In this document: positions 31,470 to 39,833 of the stretch, piece by piece
How positions within the stretch are numbered: the stretch's first letter is position 1
How the letters are laid out: the number at the start of each line of letters is the position of its first letter
Position numbers and translations under genes: made by a program
Assembly: GCF_900105245.1 (NCBI RefSeq)
Contig: NZ_FNSZ01000001.1
Span: forward strand, 5,950,001-6,014,000
Source: Streptomyces sp. 1222.5
Lineage (GTDB): Bacteria; Actinomycetota; Actinomycetes; Streptomycetales; Streptomycetaceae
DNA: 64,000 bases
Direction of reading: 5' to 3'
Notes under the pieces: model-generated
What the model was told of the DNA's origin: nothing
Seen by the model: only the letters and a program-made list of their open reading frames with translations
Databases searched by the model: none

Positions 31470-32090
31470 CTAGCGCGAAGCCCCCGGCTCCGTCAGGTCG
31501 ATCAGGCGGCAGACCGTCTCGATGTCTATCTTGACCTGGGCGATGGAGGCGCGGCCCGAGAGCCAGGTGGTGAGGGCCGAGTGCCAGGTGTGCTCGATGA
31601 CCCGGACGGCGGAGAGCTGCTGCGGCGTCGGATCCGCCAGGCCCATCGCGTCCAGGATGATCGCCGTCGTCTGCCGGGAGACCTGGTCCACCTCGGGGGA
31701 GACGCTGCGGTCGGCGAAGGTCAGGGCCCGGACCATCGCGTCCGCCAGGTGCGGCTCGCGCTGGAGGGCGCGGAAGGCGCGCATCAGCGTCTCCGCCACC
31801 CGCTCGGCCGCCGTGTCCCCCGCCGGCGGCTTCTTCCGCAGCGTGCCGTGCATGTGCTCCAACTGGTCCTGCATGGTGGCGACCAGCAGGTGCACCTTCG
31901 ACGGGAAATAGCGGTACAGCGTGCCGAGCGCCACCTGCGAGGACTCGGCCACCTCACGCATCTGCACCGCGTCGAAACCGCCCCGGCTGGCCAGGTGGGC
32001 GCTCGCGCGCAGGATCCTGCGGCGGCGGGCCTCCTGCCGCTCGGTGAGCGGCGGCGACGCCGGCCGCGACGTACTGGCTTCCGCAGGCAT
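31470..32090 (-). CDS. kstR: TetR-family regulator, KstR-like
   Basis: 206 residues. The HTH is E-R-Q-E-A-R-R-R-R-I-L-R-A-S-A-H..., with F-D-A-V-Q-M-R-E-V-A-E-S-S-Q and V-A-L-G-T-L-Y-R-Y-F-P-S-K-V-H-L-L-V (split here), very close to mycobacterial KstR, the cholesterol-catabolism repressor. The C-terminal R-V-I-x-x-x-W-H-S-A-L-T-T-W-L-S-G-R-A-S also matches. A perfect 8/8 KstR core lies 150 bases upstream, so autoregulation is likely. ATG 32090 is used. Ligands of KstR are sterol-derived CoA thioesters in mycobacteria. The regulon proposed in this window is inferred from sites, not shown. Confidence 0.83.
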   Translation of the reverse strand: MPAEASTSRPASPPLTERQEARRRRILRASAHLASRGGFDAVQMREVAESSQVALGTLYRYFPSKVHLLVATMQDQLEHMHGTLRKKPPAGDTAAERVAETLMRAFRALQREPHLADAMVRALTFADRSVSPEVDQVSRQTTAIILDAMGLADPTPQQLSAVRVIEHTWHSALTTWLSGRASIAQVKIDIETVCRLIDLTEPGASR

Positions 32091-32226
32091 GGGTCCCGTT
32101 CCGTGACAGTCGGTGAGGGTGTCGGTGGGGCATGTGATCATCCGGCGCGGAGGGGGCCCGTGTCGTGGCGTGAATCACCTGATCCACTGCTCACAGCGCC
32201 CCTACCTGCCGGTAGATTCAGAGCCT

Positions 32227-32240
32227 CTTGAACGATCAAG
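32227..32240. repeat. CTTGA-ACGA-TCAAG inverted repeat
   Basis: A 5-bp inverted repeat 2 bases upstream of the KstR-like operator in the kstR/glycosyltransferase intergenic region. It may be part of a composite operator. Confidence 0.3.
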
Positions 32241-32242
32241 TC

Positions 32243-32256
32243 TGAAACTTGTTCTA
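32243..32256. promoter_or_regulatory. KstR operator (8/8 fixed positions) in kstR–GT4 intergenic region
   Basis: TGAAACTTGTTCTA matches every fixed position of TNNAACNNGTTNNA. It lies between kstR (start 32090, minus) and the glycosyltransferase operon (start 32311, plus), 55 bases before the latter. Confidence 0.75.
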
Positions 32257-32310
32257 GATTAGCGTCCCGTCGTAGTCTCGCGGGACAGTGCATGCAGAAG
32301 GGGGCACCGA

Positions 32311-33774
32311 GTGACCGCCGAGGCCCGGGAAGCGGGTGCCCAGGAGGACTCCGCAGCCGACGGCAAGCGACCGCTCCACATCGCACTCCTCACCTATAAA
32401 GGGAACCCGTTCTGCGGCGGCCAGGGTGTCTACGTACGGCATCTCTCGCGTGAGCTCGCCCGCCTCGGCCATCGCGTCGAGGTCATCGGCTCGCAGCCGT
32501 ACCCCGTCCTCGACGAGGGCTGCCCCGCGCTCACCCTGACCGAGCTGCCCAGCCTCGACCTGTACCGCCAGCCCGACCCCTTCCGCACCCCCGGGCGCGA
32601 CGAGTACCGGGACTGGATCGACGCCCTCGAAGTGGCGACGATGTGGACCGGCGGCTTCCCCGAGCCCCTGACCTTCTCGCTGCGCGCCCGCCGCCATCTG
32701 CGCGCCCGCCGCGGCGAGTTCGACGTCGTCCACGACAACCAGACCCTCGGCTACGGCCTGCTGGGCGACATCGGCGCACCCCTGGTGACCACGATCCACC
32801 ACCCCATCACCGTCGACCGGCAGCTGGAGCTGGACGCCGCCGAGGGCTGGCAGCGCCGCTACTCGGTGCGCCGCTGGTACGCCTTCACCCGCATGCAGAA
32901 GCGCACCGCCCGCCGGCTGCCCTCCGTCCTCACCGTCTCCGGCAGCTCCCGGCAGGAGATCGTGGACCACCTCGGCGTCCGCGAGGAGCGCGTCCACGTC
33001 GTCCACATCGGTGCCGACACCGACCTGTTCGCGCCGAATCCGGCCGTCCCCGAGGTGCCCGGCCGGATCGTCACCACCTCCAGCGCCGACGTCCCCCTCA
33101 AGGGCCTGGTCTTCCTGGTGGAGGCGCTGGCGAAGGTGCGCACCGAGCACCCGGCCGCCCACCTCGTCGTCGTCGGCAAGCGCCCCACCGAGGGCCCGGT
33201 CGCCCAGGCCGTCGAGCGCTACGGCCTCGAAGGCGCCGTCGAGTTCGTCAAGGGCATCTCCGACGCCGAACTCGTCGACCTGATCCGCTCGGCCGAGGTC
33301 GCCTGCGTGCCCTCCCTGTACGAGGGCTTCTCGCTGCCCGCGGCCGAGGCCATGGCCACCGGCACCCCCCTGGTCGCCACCACCGGCGGCGCGATCCCCG
33401 AGGTCGCGGGCCGCGACGGCGAGACCTGCCTGGCCGTGCCGCCCGGCGACGCCGGAGCCCTGGCCGCCGGCCTCGGCCGGCTGCTCGGAGACCCGGAACT
33501 GCGCGCCCGGCTCGGCGCCGCGGGCCGCGAGCGGGTGCTGAGGAACTTCACGTGGGCACGCGCCGCCGAAGGCACCGTGGCCCGCTACCGCGAGGCCATC
33601 GCACGCTCCGCGGGCGGCGACGGCGCCCACGCCACGGCCGGCGGCGCGACGGCCCCCGTTCCCGGCCGTTCCGCGGCTTCACCGAGTGTCGCGGTCACGG
33701 CGTCCCGGAGCGACGCGTCCACGACCTCGGCCAGTGACACCGGCGTCTACACCGAAAGCAGGGCCACGTGCTGA
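32311..33774 (+). CDS. GT4-family glycosyltransferase
   Basis: 487 residues, GT-B fold. N-terminal Rossmann half: L-L-T-Y-K-G-N-P-F-C-G-G-Q-G-V-Y; the C-terminal half has the E-x7-E motif (E-G-F-S-L-P-A-A-E) and V-A-T-T-G-G-A-I-P-E of nucleotide-sugar binding. The last ~60 residues are a Thr/Ser/Ala-rich tail. GTG 32311 follows AGAAGGGGG. It heads a three-gene operon with a methyltransferase and a cyclase-like protein and has a KstR-like operator upstream, suggesting glycosylation of a lipid or sterol-derived acceptor; the acceptor is unknown. Overlaps the next gene by 7 bp. Confidence 0.88.
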   Translation: MTAEAREAGAQEDSAADGKRPLHIALLTYKGNPFCGGQGVYVRHLSRELARLGHRVEVIGSQPYPVLDEGCPALTLTELPSLDLYRQPDPFRTPGRDEYRDWIDALEVATMWTGGFPEPLTFSLRARRHLRARRGEFDVVHDNQTLGYGLLGDIGAPLVTTIHHPITVDRQLELDAAEGWQRRYSVRRWYAFTRMQKRTARRLPSVLTVSGSSRQEIVDHLGVREERVHVVHIGADTDLFAPNPAVPEVPGRIVTTSSADVPLKGLVFLVEALAKVRTEHPAAHLVVVGKRPTEGPVAQAVERYGLEGAVEFVKGISDAELVDLIRSAEVACVPSLYEGFSLPAAEAMATGTPLVATTGGAIPEVAGRDGETCLAVPPGDAGALAAGLGRLLGDPELRARLGAAGRERVLRNFTWARAAEGTVARYREAIARSAGGDGAHATAGGATAPVPGRSAASPSVAVTASRSDASTTSASDTGVYTESRATC

Positions 33775-34520
33775 CCGTCGACTTCTCCCGGTTCCCGCTC
33801 GCCCCGGGCGACCGTGTCCTGGACCTCGGCTGCGGGGCCGGCCGGCACGCCTTCGAGTGCTACCGGCGCGGCGCCCAGGTCGTGGCTCTCGACCAGAACG
33901 CCGAGGAGATCCGCGAGGTCGCCAAGTGGTTCGCGGCGATGAAGGAGGCCGGCGAGGCCCCCGAGGGCGCCACCGCCACGGCCATGGAGGGCGACGCCCT
34001 GGCCCTGCCCTTCCCCGACGAGTCCTTCGACGTCGTCATCATCTCCGAGGTGATGGAGCACATCCCCGACGACAAGGGCGTCCTCGCGGAGATGGTCCGC
34101 GTGCTCAGGCCGGGCGGCCGGATCGCCGTCACCGTGCCGCGCTACGGCCCCGAGAAGGTCTGCTGGGCGCTGTCCGACGCCTACCACGAGGTCGAGGGCG
34201 GCCACATCCGCATCTACAAGGCCGACGAGCTGGTCGGGAAGATCCGCGAGGCCGGCCTGAAGCCGTACGGCAGCCACCACGCGCACGCCCTGCACTCGCC
34301 GTACTGGTGGCTGAAGTGCGCCTTCGGCGTCGACAACGACAAGGCGCTGCCGGTCCGGGCGTACCACAAGCTGCTGGTCTGGGACATCATGAAGAAGCCC
34401 CTGGCCACACGGGTCGCCGAGCAGGCTTTGAACCCGCTGATCGGCAAGAGCTTCGTGGTCTACGCGACCAAGCCGCACCTGCCGCGTCTCGCCGGGACCG
34501 ACGGGGCGGCCGCCAAGTGA
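33768..34520 (+). CDS. Class I SAM-dependent methyltransferase
   Basis: 250 residues. Motif I V-L-D-L-G-C-G-A-G-R-H, acidic motif II A-L-D-Q-N, and motif F-D-V-V-I-I-S-E-V-M-E-H-I-P-D (motif III/post-I) identify a Methyltransf_11/UbiE-like enzyme. GTG 33768 overlaps the glycosyltransferase stop by 7 bp, so it is translationally coupled. The C-terminal half (W-W-L-K-C-A-F-G, V-W-D-I-M-K-K-P) carries hydrophobic/aromatic patches that could contact a lipid-like substrate. The substrate is probably the glycosylated product of the neighbour or its aglycone. Confidence 0.87.
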   Translation: MLTVDFSRFPLAPGDRVLDLGCGAGRHAFECYRRGAQVVALDQNAEEIREVAKWFAAMKEAGEAPEGATATAMEGDALALPFPDESFDVVIISEVMEHIPDDKGVLAEMVRVLRPGGRIAVTVPRYGPEKVCWALSDAYHEVEGGHIRIYKADELVGKIREAGLKPYGSHHAHALHSPYWWLKCAFGVDNDKALPVRAYHKLLVWDIMKKPLATRVAEQALNPLIGKSFVVYATKPHLPRLAGTDGAAAK

Positions 34521-35587
34521 CGACGCCCCGGACGGAACACCTGGTCCTGCCCGGGGTCCTCACCGCCGGGCAGGCCGCCGCGACCGTACGCGGCATCCTC
34601 GCCGCGCAGCGGGAGGACGGCGCGATCCCGTGGTTCCGCGGGCACCACCTCGACCCCTGGGACCACACCGAGGCCGCCATGGCCCTCGACGCGGCCGGCG
34701 AGCACGAGGCGGCCGAGCGGGCCTACGACTGGCTCGCGCGGCACCAGCTCGAGGACGGCTCCTGGTACGCGGCCTACGCCGACGGCGCCCACGACGACGT
34801 CAGCGACCGCGCCCGCGAGTCGAACTTCGTCGCCTACATAGCCGTCGGCGTCTGGCACCACTACCTGTCCACGGGGGACGACACCTTCCTGGACCGCATG
34901 TGGCCCTGCGTCTACGCGGCGGTCGAATGGGTGCTGCGGCTCCAGCGGCCCGGCGGGCAGATCGGCTGGCGGCGCGAGGACGACGGCACCCCCACGGCCG
35001 ACGCCCTGCTCACCGGCAGCTCCTCCGTCCACCACGCCCTGCGCTGCGCCCTCGCCATCGCCGAGCAGCGCGAAGAGCCTCAGCCCGACTGGGAGTTGGC
35101 GGTCGGTGCGCTGCGCCACGCGATCCGCCGGCACCCCGAGCGGTTCCTCGACAAGGACCGCTACTCGATGGACTGGTACTACCCGGTCCTCGGCGGTGCG
35201 CTGACGGGGTCGGAGGCCAAGGCCCGCATCGAGGAGTCCTGGGACCGCTTCGTCGTCCCCGGCCTCGGCGTGCGCTGCGTGATCCCCAACCCGTGGGTGA
35301 CCGGCGGCGAGTCCAGCGAACTCGCCCTGGCCCTCTGGGCGGTCGGGGAGTCCGACCGCGCCCTGGAGATCCTGCAGTCCATCCAGCACCTGCGCGACCC
35401 CGCGACCGGCCTGTACTGGACCGGCTACGTCTTCGACGACGACGCGATCTGGCCCCGCGAGCTGACCACCTGGACCGCGGGTTCGCTCCTCCTGGCCGTG
35501 GCCGCGCTCGGCGGCCACGACGCCACCTGCGCGGTCTTCGGCGGCGACCGCCTGCCGACCGGCCTGGACCCCGACTGCTGCGCCTAG
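34517..35587 (+). CDS. Prenyltransferase/squalene-cyclase-like alpha/alpha-barrel protein
   Basis: 356 residues in alpha/alpha-barrel repeats: D-H-T-E-A-A-M-A-L-D-A-A-G, Q-L-E-D-G-S-W-Y-A-A-Y-A (QW-like) and later G-E-S-S-E-L-A-L-A-L-W-A. GTG 34517 overlaps the methyltransferase stop (GTGA). There is no signal peptide, so it acts in the cytoplasm. The D-x-D-D cyclase motif is not obvious; D-D-D near the C-terminus (V-F-D-D-D-A-I-W) is the nearest. It may be a terpene cyclase, an alpha-glucosidase-type barrel or a scaffold. Operon position suggests joint action on a lipid or glycolipid. Confidence 0.8.
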   Translation: MTTPRTEHLVLPGVLTAGQAAATVRGILAAQREDGAIPWFRGHHLDPWDHTEAAMALDAAGEHEAAERAYDWLARHQLEDGSWYAAYADGAHDDVSDRARESNFVAYIAVGVWHHYLSTGDDTFLDRMWPCVYAAVEWVLRLQRPGGQIGWRREDDGTPTADALLTGSSSVHHALRCALAIAEQREEPQPDWELAVGALRHAIRRHPERFLDKDRYSMDWYYPVLGGALTGSEAKARIEESWDRFVVPGLGVRCVIPNPWVTGGESSELALALWAVGESDRALEILQSIQHLRDPATGLYWTGYVFDDDAIWPRELTTWTAGSLLLAVAALGGHDATCAVFGGDRLPTGLDPDCCA

Positions 35588-35596
35588 CCGACGCGA

Positions 35597-35625
35597 GCGG
35601 CACGGCCCCCCGGGGACCGTGCCGC
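35597..35625. terminator. Bidirectional hairpin between convergent genes
   Basis: GCGGCACGG (35597-35605) pairs with CCGTGCCGC (35617-35625) around an 11-base loop, 10 bases after the stop of the cyclase-like gene and just 3' of the stop of the minus-strand membrane protein. Confidence 0.7.
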
Positions 35626-35633
35626 GTGTCGCC

Positions 35634-35924
35634 TCAGTGCCGCTGCATCCGGTTGGCGATGGCGTGGCCGACGAACAGGTAGACCACCGCGGCGAGGCCG
35701 TAGCCGGCCACCACCCGGGCCCAGGCCTCGTCGAACGTGAAGAGGTCGTGGGACCAGCCGGCCAGCCAGGCGGCGGCGTCATGGACGAACTGCACCAGGC
35801 TGTTCGCCCGGTTCGCGTCCAACAGGTACATCAGAATCCAGAGGCCGAGTATGAAGGCCATGACGTCGGCGACGATCGCCACGACCGTCCCGGCCTGATT
35901 CGCGCCCGTGCGATATCGAGACAT
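35634..35924 (-). CDS. Small membrane protein, 96 aa (unrecognised)
   Basis: Two hydrophobic segments (about residues 13-34 and 67-86) around an aromatic loop with W-L-A-G-W-S-H-D-L-F-T-F-D-E-A-W. The rest is basic. No known domain is seen. Start ATG 35924 has GAAGAAC upstream. It may be a small envelope protein of the DUF-type found in many Streptomyces; function unknown. It is divergent to the lipoprotein gene. Confidence 0.7.
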   Translation of the reverse strand: MSRYRTGANQAGTVVAIVADVMAFILGLWILMYLLDANRANSLVQFVHDAAAWLAGWSHDLFTFDEAWARVVAGYGLAAVVYLFVGHAIANRMQRH

Positions 35925-36066
35925 GTTCTTCGGATTGCCGCTTCCGGGCCCGTGAAACAGGGCCGGGCGCGCCGACGGCGTTCCTCCCCGAGTGGCGGGA
36001 CGCGGCCGTTCGGGTGAACCTGCCGGAGGAAGCAGACCGCTCGGGGAAACACGTCCGGAGGACCTT

Positions 36067-36639
36067 GTGCCCGTACCGATACGGCGCCTCTTCGTGGCGC
36101 TCACCCTCTGCTGCGCACTGGTGGCGGGCGCCACCGCCTGCGGCAGCAGTGAGAAGACCAGCAGTACGAAGACAGCCGCTTCGGCGGTGGCCGCCGCGCA
36201 GGAGGCCACTCCCAGCCCGTCCACGTCCGCCGAACGCCAGAAATTCGCCAAGACCCGCTTCGTCGCGAACGCGGGCCTCGCCGCCGGCGCCACCTACCAG
36301 TGGATCGTGAAGCCCTGGAAGGCCGGCAAGTTCAAGAAGGGCGCCCACGGCCGCAAGCTGTCCCTGGTGAAGGCCGGTCTCGCCGGTGCCTTCGCCTACA
36401 ACCGCCTCAAGGCCGCGCAGAAGAACGCCCAGGGCGATCCGTTGCTGTCGAAGGCAGTCGCGCCGCTCACCGCGGGCATCGCGTCCCTCAAGAGCCTGCC
36501 GTCCAAGCTGCGCAAGGGCGACGAGGGCGCGGCGAGTTCCTTCGACGACATCATCAACCAGGTGAAGGACGCAGGGAAAAGCGCCGGCGCCGAGGTCAAG
36601 AACAAGGTCCCCTCGACGTCGCAGCTCACCCAGGGCTAG
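36067..36639 (+). CDS. Putative lipoprotein
   Basis: 190 residues from GTG 36067 (GGAG 5 bases upstream). The signal peptide ends V-A-G-A-T-A-C-G, where the Cys could be lipidated although the -3 residue is Ala rather than the usual Leu. A Thr/Ser-rich spacer leads to a basic domain: W-K-A-G-K-F-K-K-G-A-H-G-R-K, later L-R-K-G-D-E-G. Extracellular face of the membrane. Function unknown. It overlaps the convergent LLM gene by 4 bp. Confidence 0.72.
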   Translation: MPVPIRRLFVALTLCCALVAGATACGSSEKTSSTKTAASAVAAAQEATPSPSTSAERQKFAKTRFVANAGLAAGATYQWIVKPWKAGKFKKGAHGRKLSLVKAGLAGAFAYNRLKAAQKNAQGDPLLSKAVAPLTAGIASLKSLPSKLRKGDEGAASSFDDIINQVKDAGKSAGAEVKNKVPSTSQLTQG

Positions 36640-37646
36640 GAGTTCAGCTCCGCCAGCACCCTGAGGGTGTGCGGGTCCGGTGACAGGACCAGCAGGTCCG
36701 TCACCGGGCCCTTGCGCCACAACTCCAGCTTTTCCGCGATGCGTTCGCGCGGGCCGACCAGGGAGATCTCGTCGGCGAAGGCGTCCGGGACGGCCAGTAC
36801 GGCCTCCTCCCGGTGTCCGGCGAGGAACAGCTCCTGGATCCGCCGGGCCTCCGCCTCGTACCCCATGCGGGCCATGAGGTCGGCGTGGAAGTTGCGGGCC
36901 GCGTGCCCCATCCCGCCGATGTAGAACCCGAGCATGGCCTTGACGGGCAGCAGTCCCTCCGCGACGTCGTCGCACACCTTCGCCCGTGCCATCGGAGCCA
37001 CCAGGAACCCCTCGGAGAACTCCCGCACGACGTCCCCGTACCCCTCCGGCCGGCTCGGCGACCAGTACAGCGGCAGCCAGCCGTCGGCGATGCGGGCCGT
37101 CTGCGCCACGTTCTTCGGCCCCTCGGCGCCGAGCAGCACCGGCAGCTCGGCCCGCAGCGGATGGGTGATCGACTTCAGTGGCCTGCCGAGCCCCGTCCCG
37201 TCCGGCCCCCGGTACGGCAGCGGATGGAACCGCCCGTCCACCTCCACCGGCGCCCGGCGGCGCAGCACCTGCCGTACGACGTCCACGTACTCCCGGGTCG
37301 CGGTCAGCGGGGACTTCGGGAACGGGCGGCCGTACCAGCCCTCCACCACCTGCGGCCCGGACAGGCCCAGCCCGAGCAGCGTCCGCCCGCCGGAGAGGTG
37401 GTCCAGGGTGAGCGCCTGCATCGCGGTCGCGGCAGGCGAGCGGGCGGCCATCTGGGCGACGGCCGTACCCAGCCGGATCGTCGAGGTCCGCGCGGCGATC
37501 CAGGTCAGCGGGGTGAAGGCGTCCGAGCCCCAGGACTCCGCCGTCCACACCGAGTGGTACCCGAGCCGCTCCGCCTCCTGGGCGAGCGCCACGTGCCCGG
37601 GGTCCGGACCGCGTCCCCAGTAGCCGAGTGCGAGACCGAGCCGCAT
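36636..37646 (-). CDS. LLM-class F420-dependent oxidoreductase
   Basis: 336 residues with a bacterial luciferase-like TIM barrel: G-L-A-L-G-Y-W, W-T-A-E-S-W-G-S-D-A-F, R-L-G-T-A-V-A and R-T-L-L-G-L-G-L-S-G-P-Q-V-V-E-G-W typical of F420-binding members. It reduces or oxidises an organic substrate with F420H2. In mycobacteria a close relative (Rv3520c) belongs to the KstR/cholesterol region; here the gene has a CTGACG-N3-CGTCAG palindrome 12 bases before its ATG. Overlaps the lipoprotein gene by 4 bp at the 3' ends. Confidence 0.88.
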   Translation of the reverse strand: MRLGLALGYWGRGPDPGHVALAQEAERLGYHSVWTAESWGSDAFTPLTWIAARTSTIRLGTAVAQMAARSPAATAMQALTLDHLSGGRTLLGLGLSGPQVVEGWYGRPFPKSPLTATREYVDVVRQVLRRRAPVEVDGRFHPLPYRGPDGTGLGRPLKSITHPLRAELPVLLGAEGPKNVAQTARIADGWLPLYWSPSRPEGYGDVVREFSEGFLVAPMARAKVCDDVAEGLLPVKAMLGFYIGGMGHAARNFHADLMARMGYEAEARRIQELFLAGHREEAVLAVPDAFADEISLVGPRERIAEKLELWRKGPVTDLLVLSPDPHTLRVLAELNS

Positions 37647-37657
37647 ACGCCTACCTC

Positions 37658-37672
37658 CTGACGGAGCGTCAG
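37658..37672 (-). promoter_or_regulatory. CTGACG-GAG-CGTCAG palindrome before the LLM gene
   Basis: A perfect 6-bp inverted repeat with a 3-base spacer, ending 12 bases upstream of the ATG. The same palindrome is found before the MBL gene and, with one change, before the MaoC gene. Confidence 0.55.
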
Positions 37673-37753
37673 TTCATCGACCGGGAGGCGACTGTACGAC
37701 AACGGCCCCCCGCCCGGAAGGGCGAGGGGCCGGAGTACGGCGAGATGCGGGAC

Positions 37754-38572
37754 TCAGCCTCGCTGGATGCCGGAGGTGTCCTGGAGGACACCGCGGCGGC
37801 CGTCCTGGGTCTGCGCGACCAGCGCGGCACCGCGCTGCTCGACGGCCAGGTACCAGGTGCCGGGCGCCAGTTCGGCGATCGGGTTCGTCGAGCCGTCCTC
37901 CGCGAACAGCTGGCGCGGCACCGGCACGGCGAACCAGAACGGCGAGAAGTCCCCGCCGCCGGAGGTCTGCGGCGCCGGAGCGGCGGGACCGGCGGGCGGC
38001 TGCTGCCCGGCCGGCGGGTGCTGTCCGAACGGCTGCCCCGGCTGCGGCTGGGCACCGTACGGCTGCCCCGGCTGCGGCTGGGCGCCCGGGTAGCCGTAAC
38101 CACCCTGCGGCTGGGCGCCGTAGGGCTGCGGGGCGACCGGCTTGGGGGCCGAGACGAGCGGGGCCTGGAGGGCGGGCACCAGCGGGGTGGCGACGGCGGC
38201 ACCCGCGAGAACGAGTGCGGCGATGAAGCCGAGGATGAGGCCGGCGCCGGCGTCCAGACCGTCCGGAACGTCGATCAGCGACCACAGCAGCGTCCAGGCC
38301 GCGAGGACGCCGAACGCGGTGCCGGTGGCGCCGAGGTCGAGTCCGAGGACCTTCCGCGGCTGGGGCAGGCAGCGGTTGACGACGATGAGGACGGCACCGA
38401 TCACCGCGCCCATGTAGATGCCCAGACCCATGCCGAGGTCTTCCCAGGCGTTCCGGGACTGCGTGGTGCCGAAGCCGGAGTAGCTTTGGTAGGTCAGGAA
38501 CGACGCGATGAACAGCACCACCGCTGCTCCGATCACCACGCCGTCGCCTCTAGTGAGGGAGCGGATATTCAC
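37754..38572 (-). CDS. Membrane protein with Gln/Pro/Gly repeats
   Basis: 272 residues from GTG 38572 (GAAGGA 6 bases upstream). Four hydrophobic helices in the first half (residues 12-30, 50-68, 78-95, 105-125). A repeat region follows with P-Q-P-G-Q-P-Y-G-A-Q and related units, then a globular C-terminal domain (F-W-F-A-V-P-V-P-R-Q-L). The architecture resembles DUF5336-type actinobacterial proteins with unknown function. The Pro/Gln repeats are encoded by near-identical DNA and may expand or contract. Confidence 0.78.
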   Translation of the reverse strand: MNIRSLTRGDGVVIGAAVVLFIASFLTYQSYSGFGTTQSRNAWEDLGMGLGIYMGAVIGAVLIVVNRCLPQPRKVLGLDLGATGTAFGVLAAWTLLWSLIDVPDGLDAGAGLILGFIAALVLAGAAVATPLVPALQAPLVSAPKPVAPQPYGAQPQGGYGYPGAQPQPGQPYGAQPQPGQPFGQHPPAGQQPPAGPAAPAPQTSGGGDFSPFWFAVPVPRQLFAEDGSTNPIAELAPGTWYLAVEQRGAALVAQTQDGRRGVLQDTSGIQRG

Positions 38573-38655
38573 TTCAGGTCCTTCGTAAGTCGTCTCGTCG
38601 TCGGTAGACACTATCGTCCGCAAGATCCGGCTGTCCGGCCGGTTCCGCATGCCGG

Positions 38656-39630
38656 TCAGGACCGACGCAGGAAACTCACCATTCCCTCGGAGATCCCCCG
38701 CGCCGCCTTCTGCCGCCAGGCGCCGCTGGTCAGTAGTGCCGCGTCCTTGCTATCGCGCATGTTGCCGCACTCGATGAACACCTTGGGGACTGTTGACAGA
38801 TTGAGACCACCCAGGTCCGTGCGCGTGACGAAACCGGTACCTCCGCCGAGGTAGTTGGAGGGCGGTTCACCGGTCTCGCGCACGAAGTTGCCCACGATGC
38901 GCACCCCGAGGTCGTGGGAGGGGTCGACGATCTTCCGGGTGTCCGCGGCGCCGGAGTGCACCGATCCCGGCATGATGACGTGGAAGCCGCGGTTGCCGGG
39001 TGCCGAGCCGTCGGCGTGCAGGGAGATGGCCGCGTCGGCGTGCGCCGCGTTGCCGATCCGGGCCCGCTCGTCCACGCAGGGCCCCCAGGCCGGGCTGTCC
39101 CCGTCGTGGGTCAGCTTCACCGTGGCGCCCTGCTGTTCCAGGAGCGTGCGCAGCCGGTGCGCCAGATCGAGGGTGAACCGGGCCTCCGGGTAACCGGCGT
39201 TGGTGGACGTCCCGGTGGTGTCGCACTCCTTCCGGTTCGTCCCGATGTCCACCGTGCGGTTGATCTGGGCCGTGTGCTGGAAGTTGCCGAGGTTGTGCCC
39301 CGGGTCGATGACGACGACCTTGCCCTTGAGCGGTCCCGAGGCGGCGGCCGTCGGCGACTTGGCGGGCCGCTTGCCGTCGTCGTCCGAGGAACTGGGCGAG
39401 GCGGACCGGGCCGACGGCGAGGAGGGGGACGCCGGGGCGGTGCGCGAGGGCGAGCCCGAGGCAGGGGCCGCCGTGCGGTCGGAGCCTTCCGGACCGCCGC
39501 CGCCCACCGCCTCGTACACCAGCCAGCCGAGCAGTGCTCCGGGCACCAGCGCGGCGAGCGCCACGGTCAGCGGTCCGCGCCGGGACCGGCGCGGCTGCGG
39601 GGGATCGAAATCCGGGCCTACGTACGACAC
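38656..39630 (-). CDS. N-acetylmuramoyl-L-alanine amidase (Amidase_3)
   Basis: 324 residues. One membrane helix near the N-terminus (~20-42), a Ser/Pro-rich spacer, then an Amidase_3 domain: V-V-I-D-P-G-H-N (first Zn His), I-S-L-H-A-D (third ligand His) and F-I-E-C-G-N-M (catalytic Glu). It cleaves the bond between muramic acid and the stem peptide and is probably tethered outside the membrane. The gene is alone and precedes the Q/P-repeat protein by 83 bases. Confidence 0.9.
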   Translation of the reverse strand: MSYVGPDFDPPQPRRSRRGPLTVALAALVPGALLGWLVYEAVGGGGPEGSDRTAAPASGSPSRTAPASPSSPSARSASPSSSDDDGKRPAKSPTAAASGPLKGKVVVIDPGHNLGNFQHTAQINRTVDIGTNRKECDTTGTSTNAGYPEARFTLDLAHRLRTLLEQQGATVKLTHDGDSPAWGPCVDERARIGNAAHADAAISLHADGSAPGNRGFHVIMPGSVHSGAADTRKIVDPSHDLGVRIVGNFVRETGEPPSNYLGGGTGFVTRTDLGGLNLSTVPKVFIECGNMRDSKDAALLTSGAWRQKAARGISEGMVSFLRRS

Positions 39631-39833
39631 GCTGCCACCTTACGGTCCGACGCGCCCCGCCCGCACAGACTCCGACCGGTGCTTCGGCCGGCCGGCCGCG
39701 GCGGGGAGGGGCTGACGCGCCGCGTGCCGGCCGGGTACGGCGGGCGAGGAGGCGGAGCGCCGTGCGCCGGACCGCTGTTGTGCGGGTGAGCGGTCGGCGG
39801 CGGACGCGCCGTCCGGCACGCTGCCGGCGGAGG

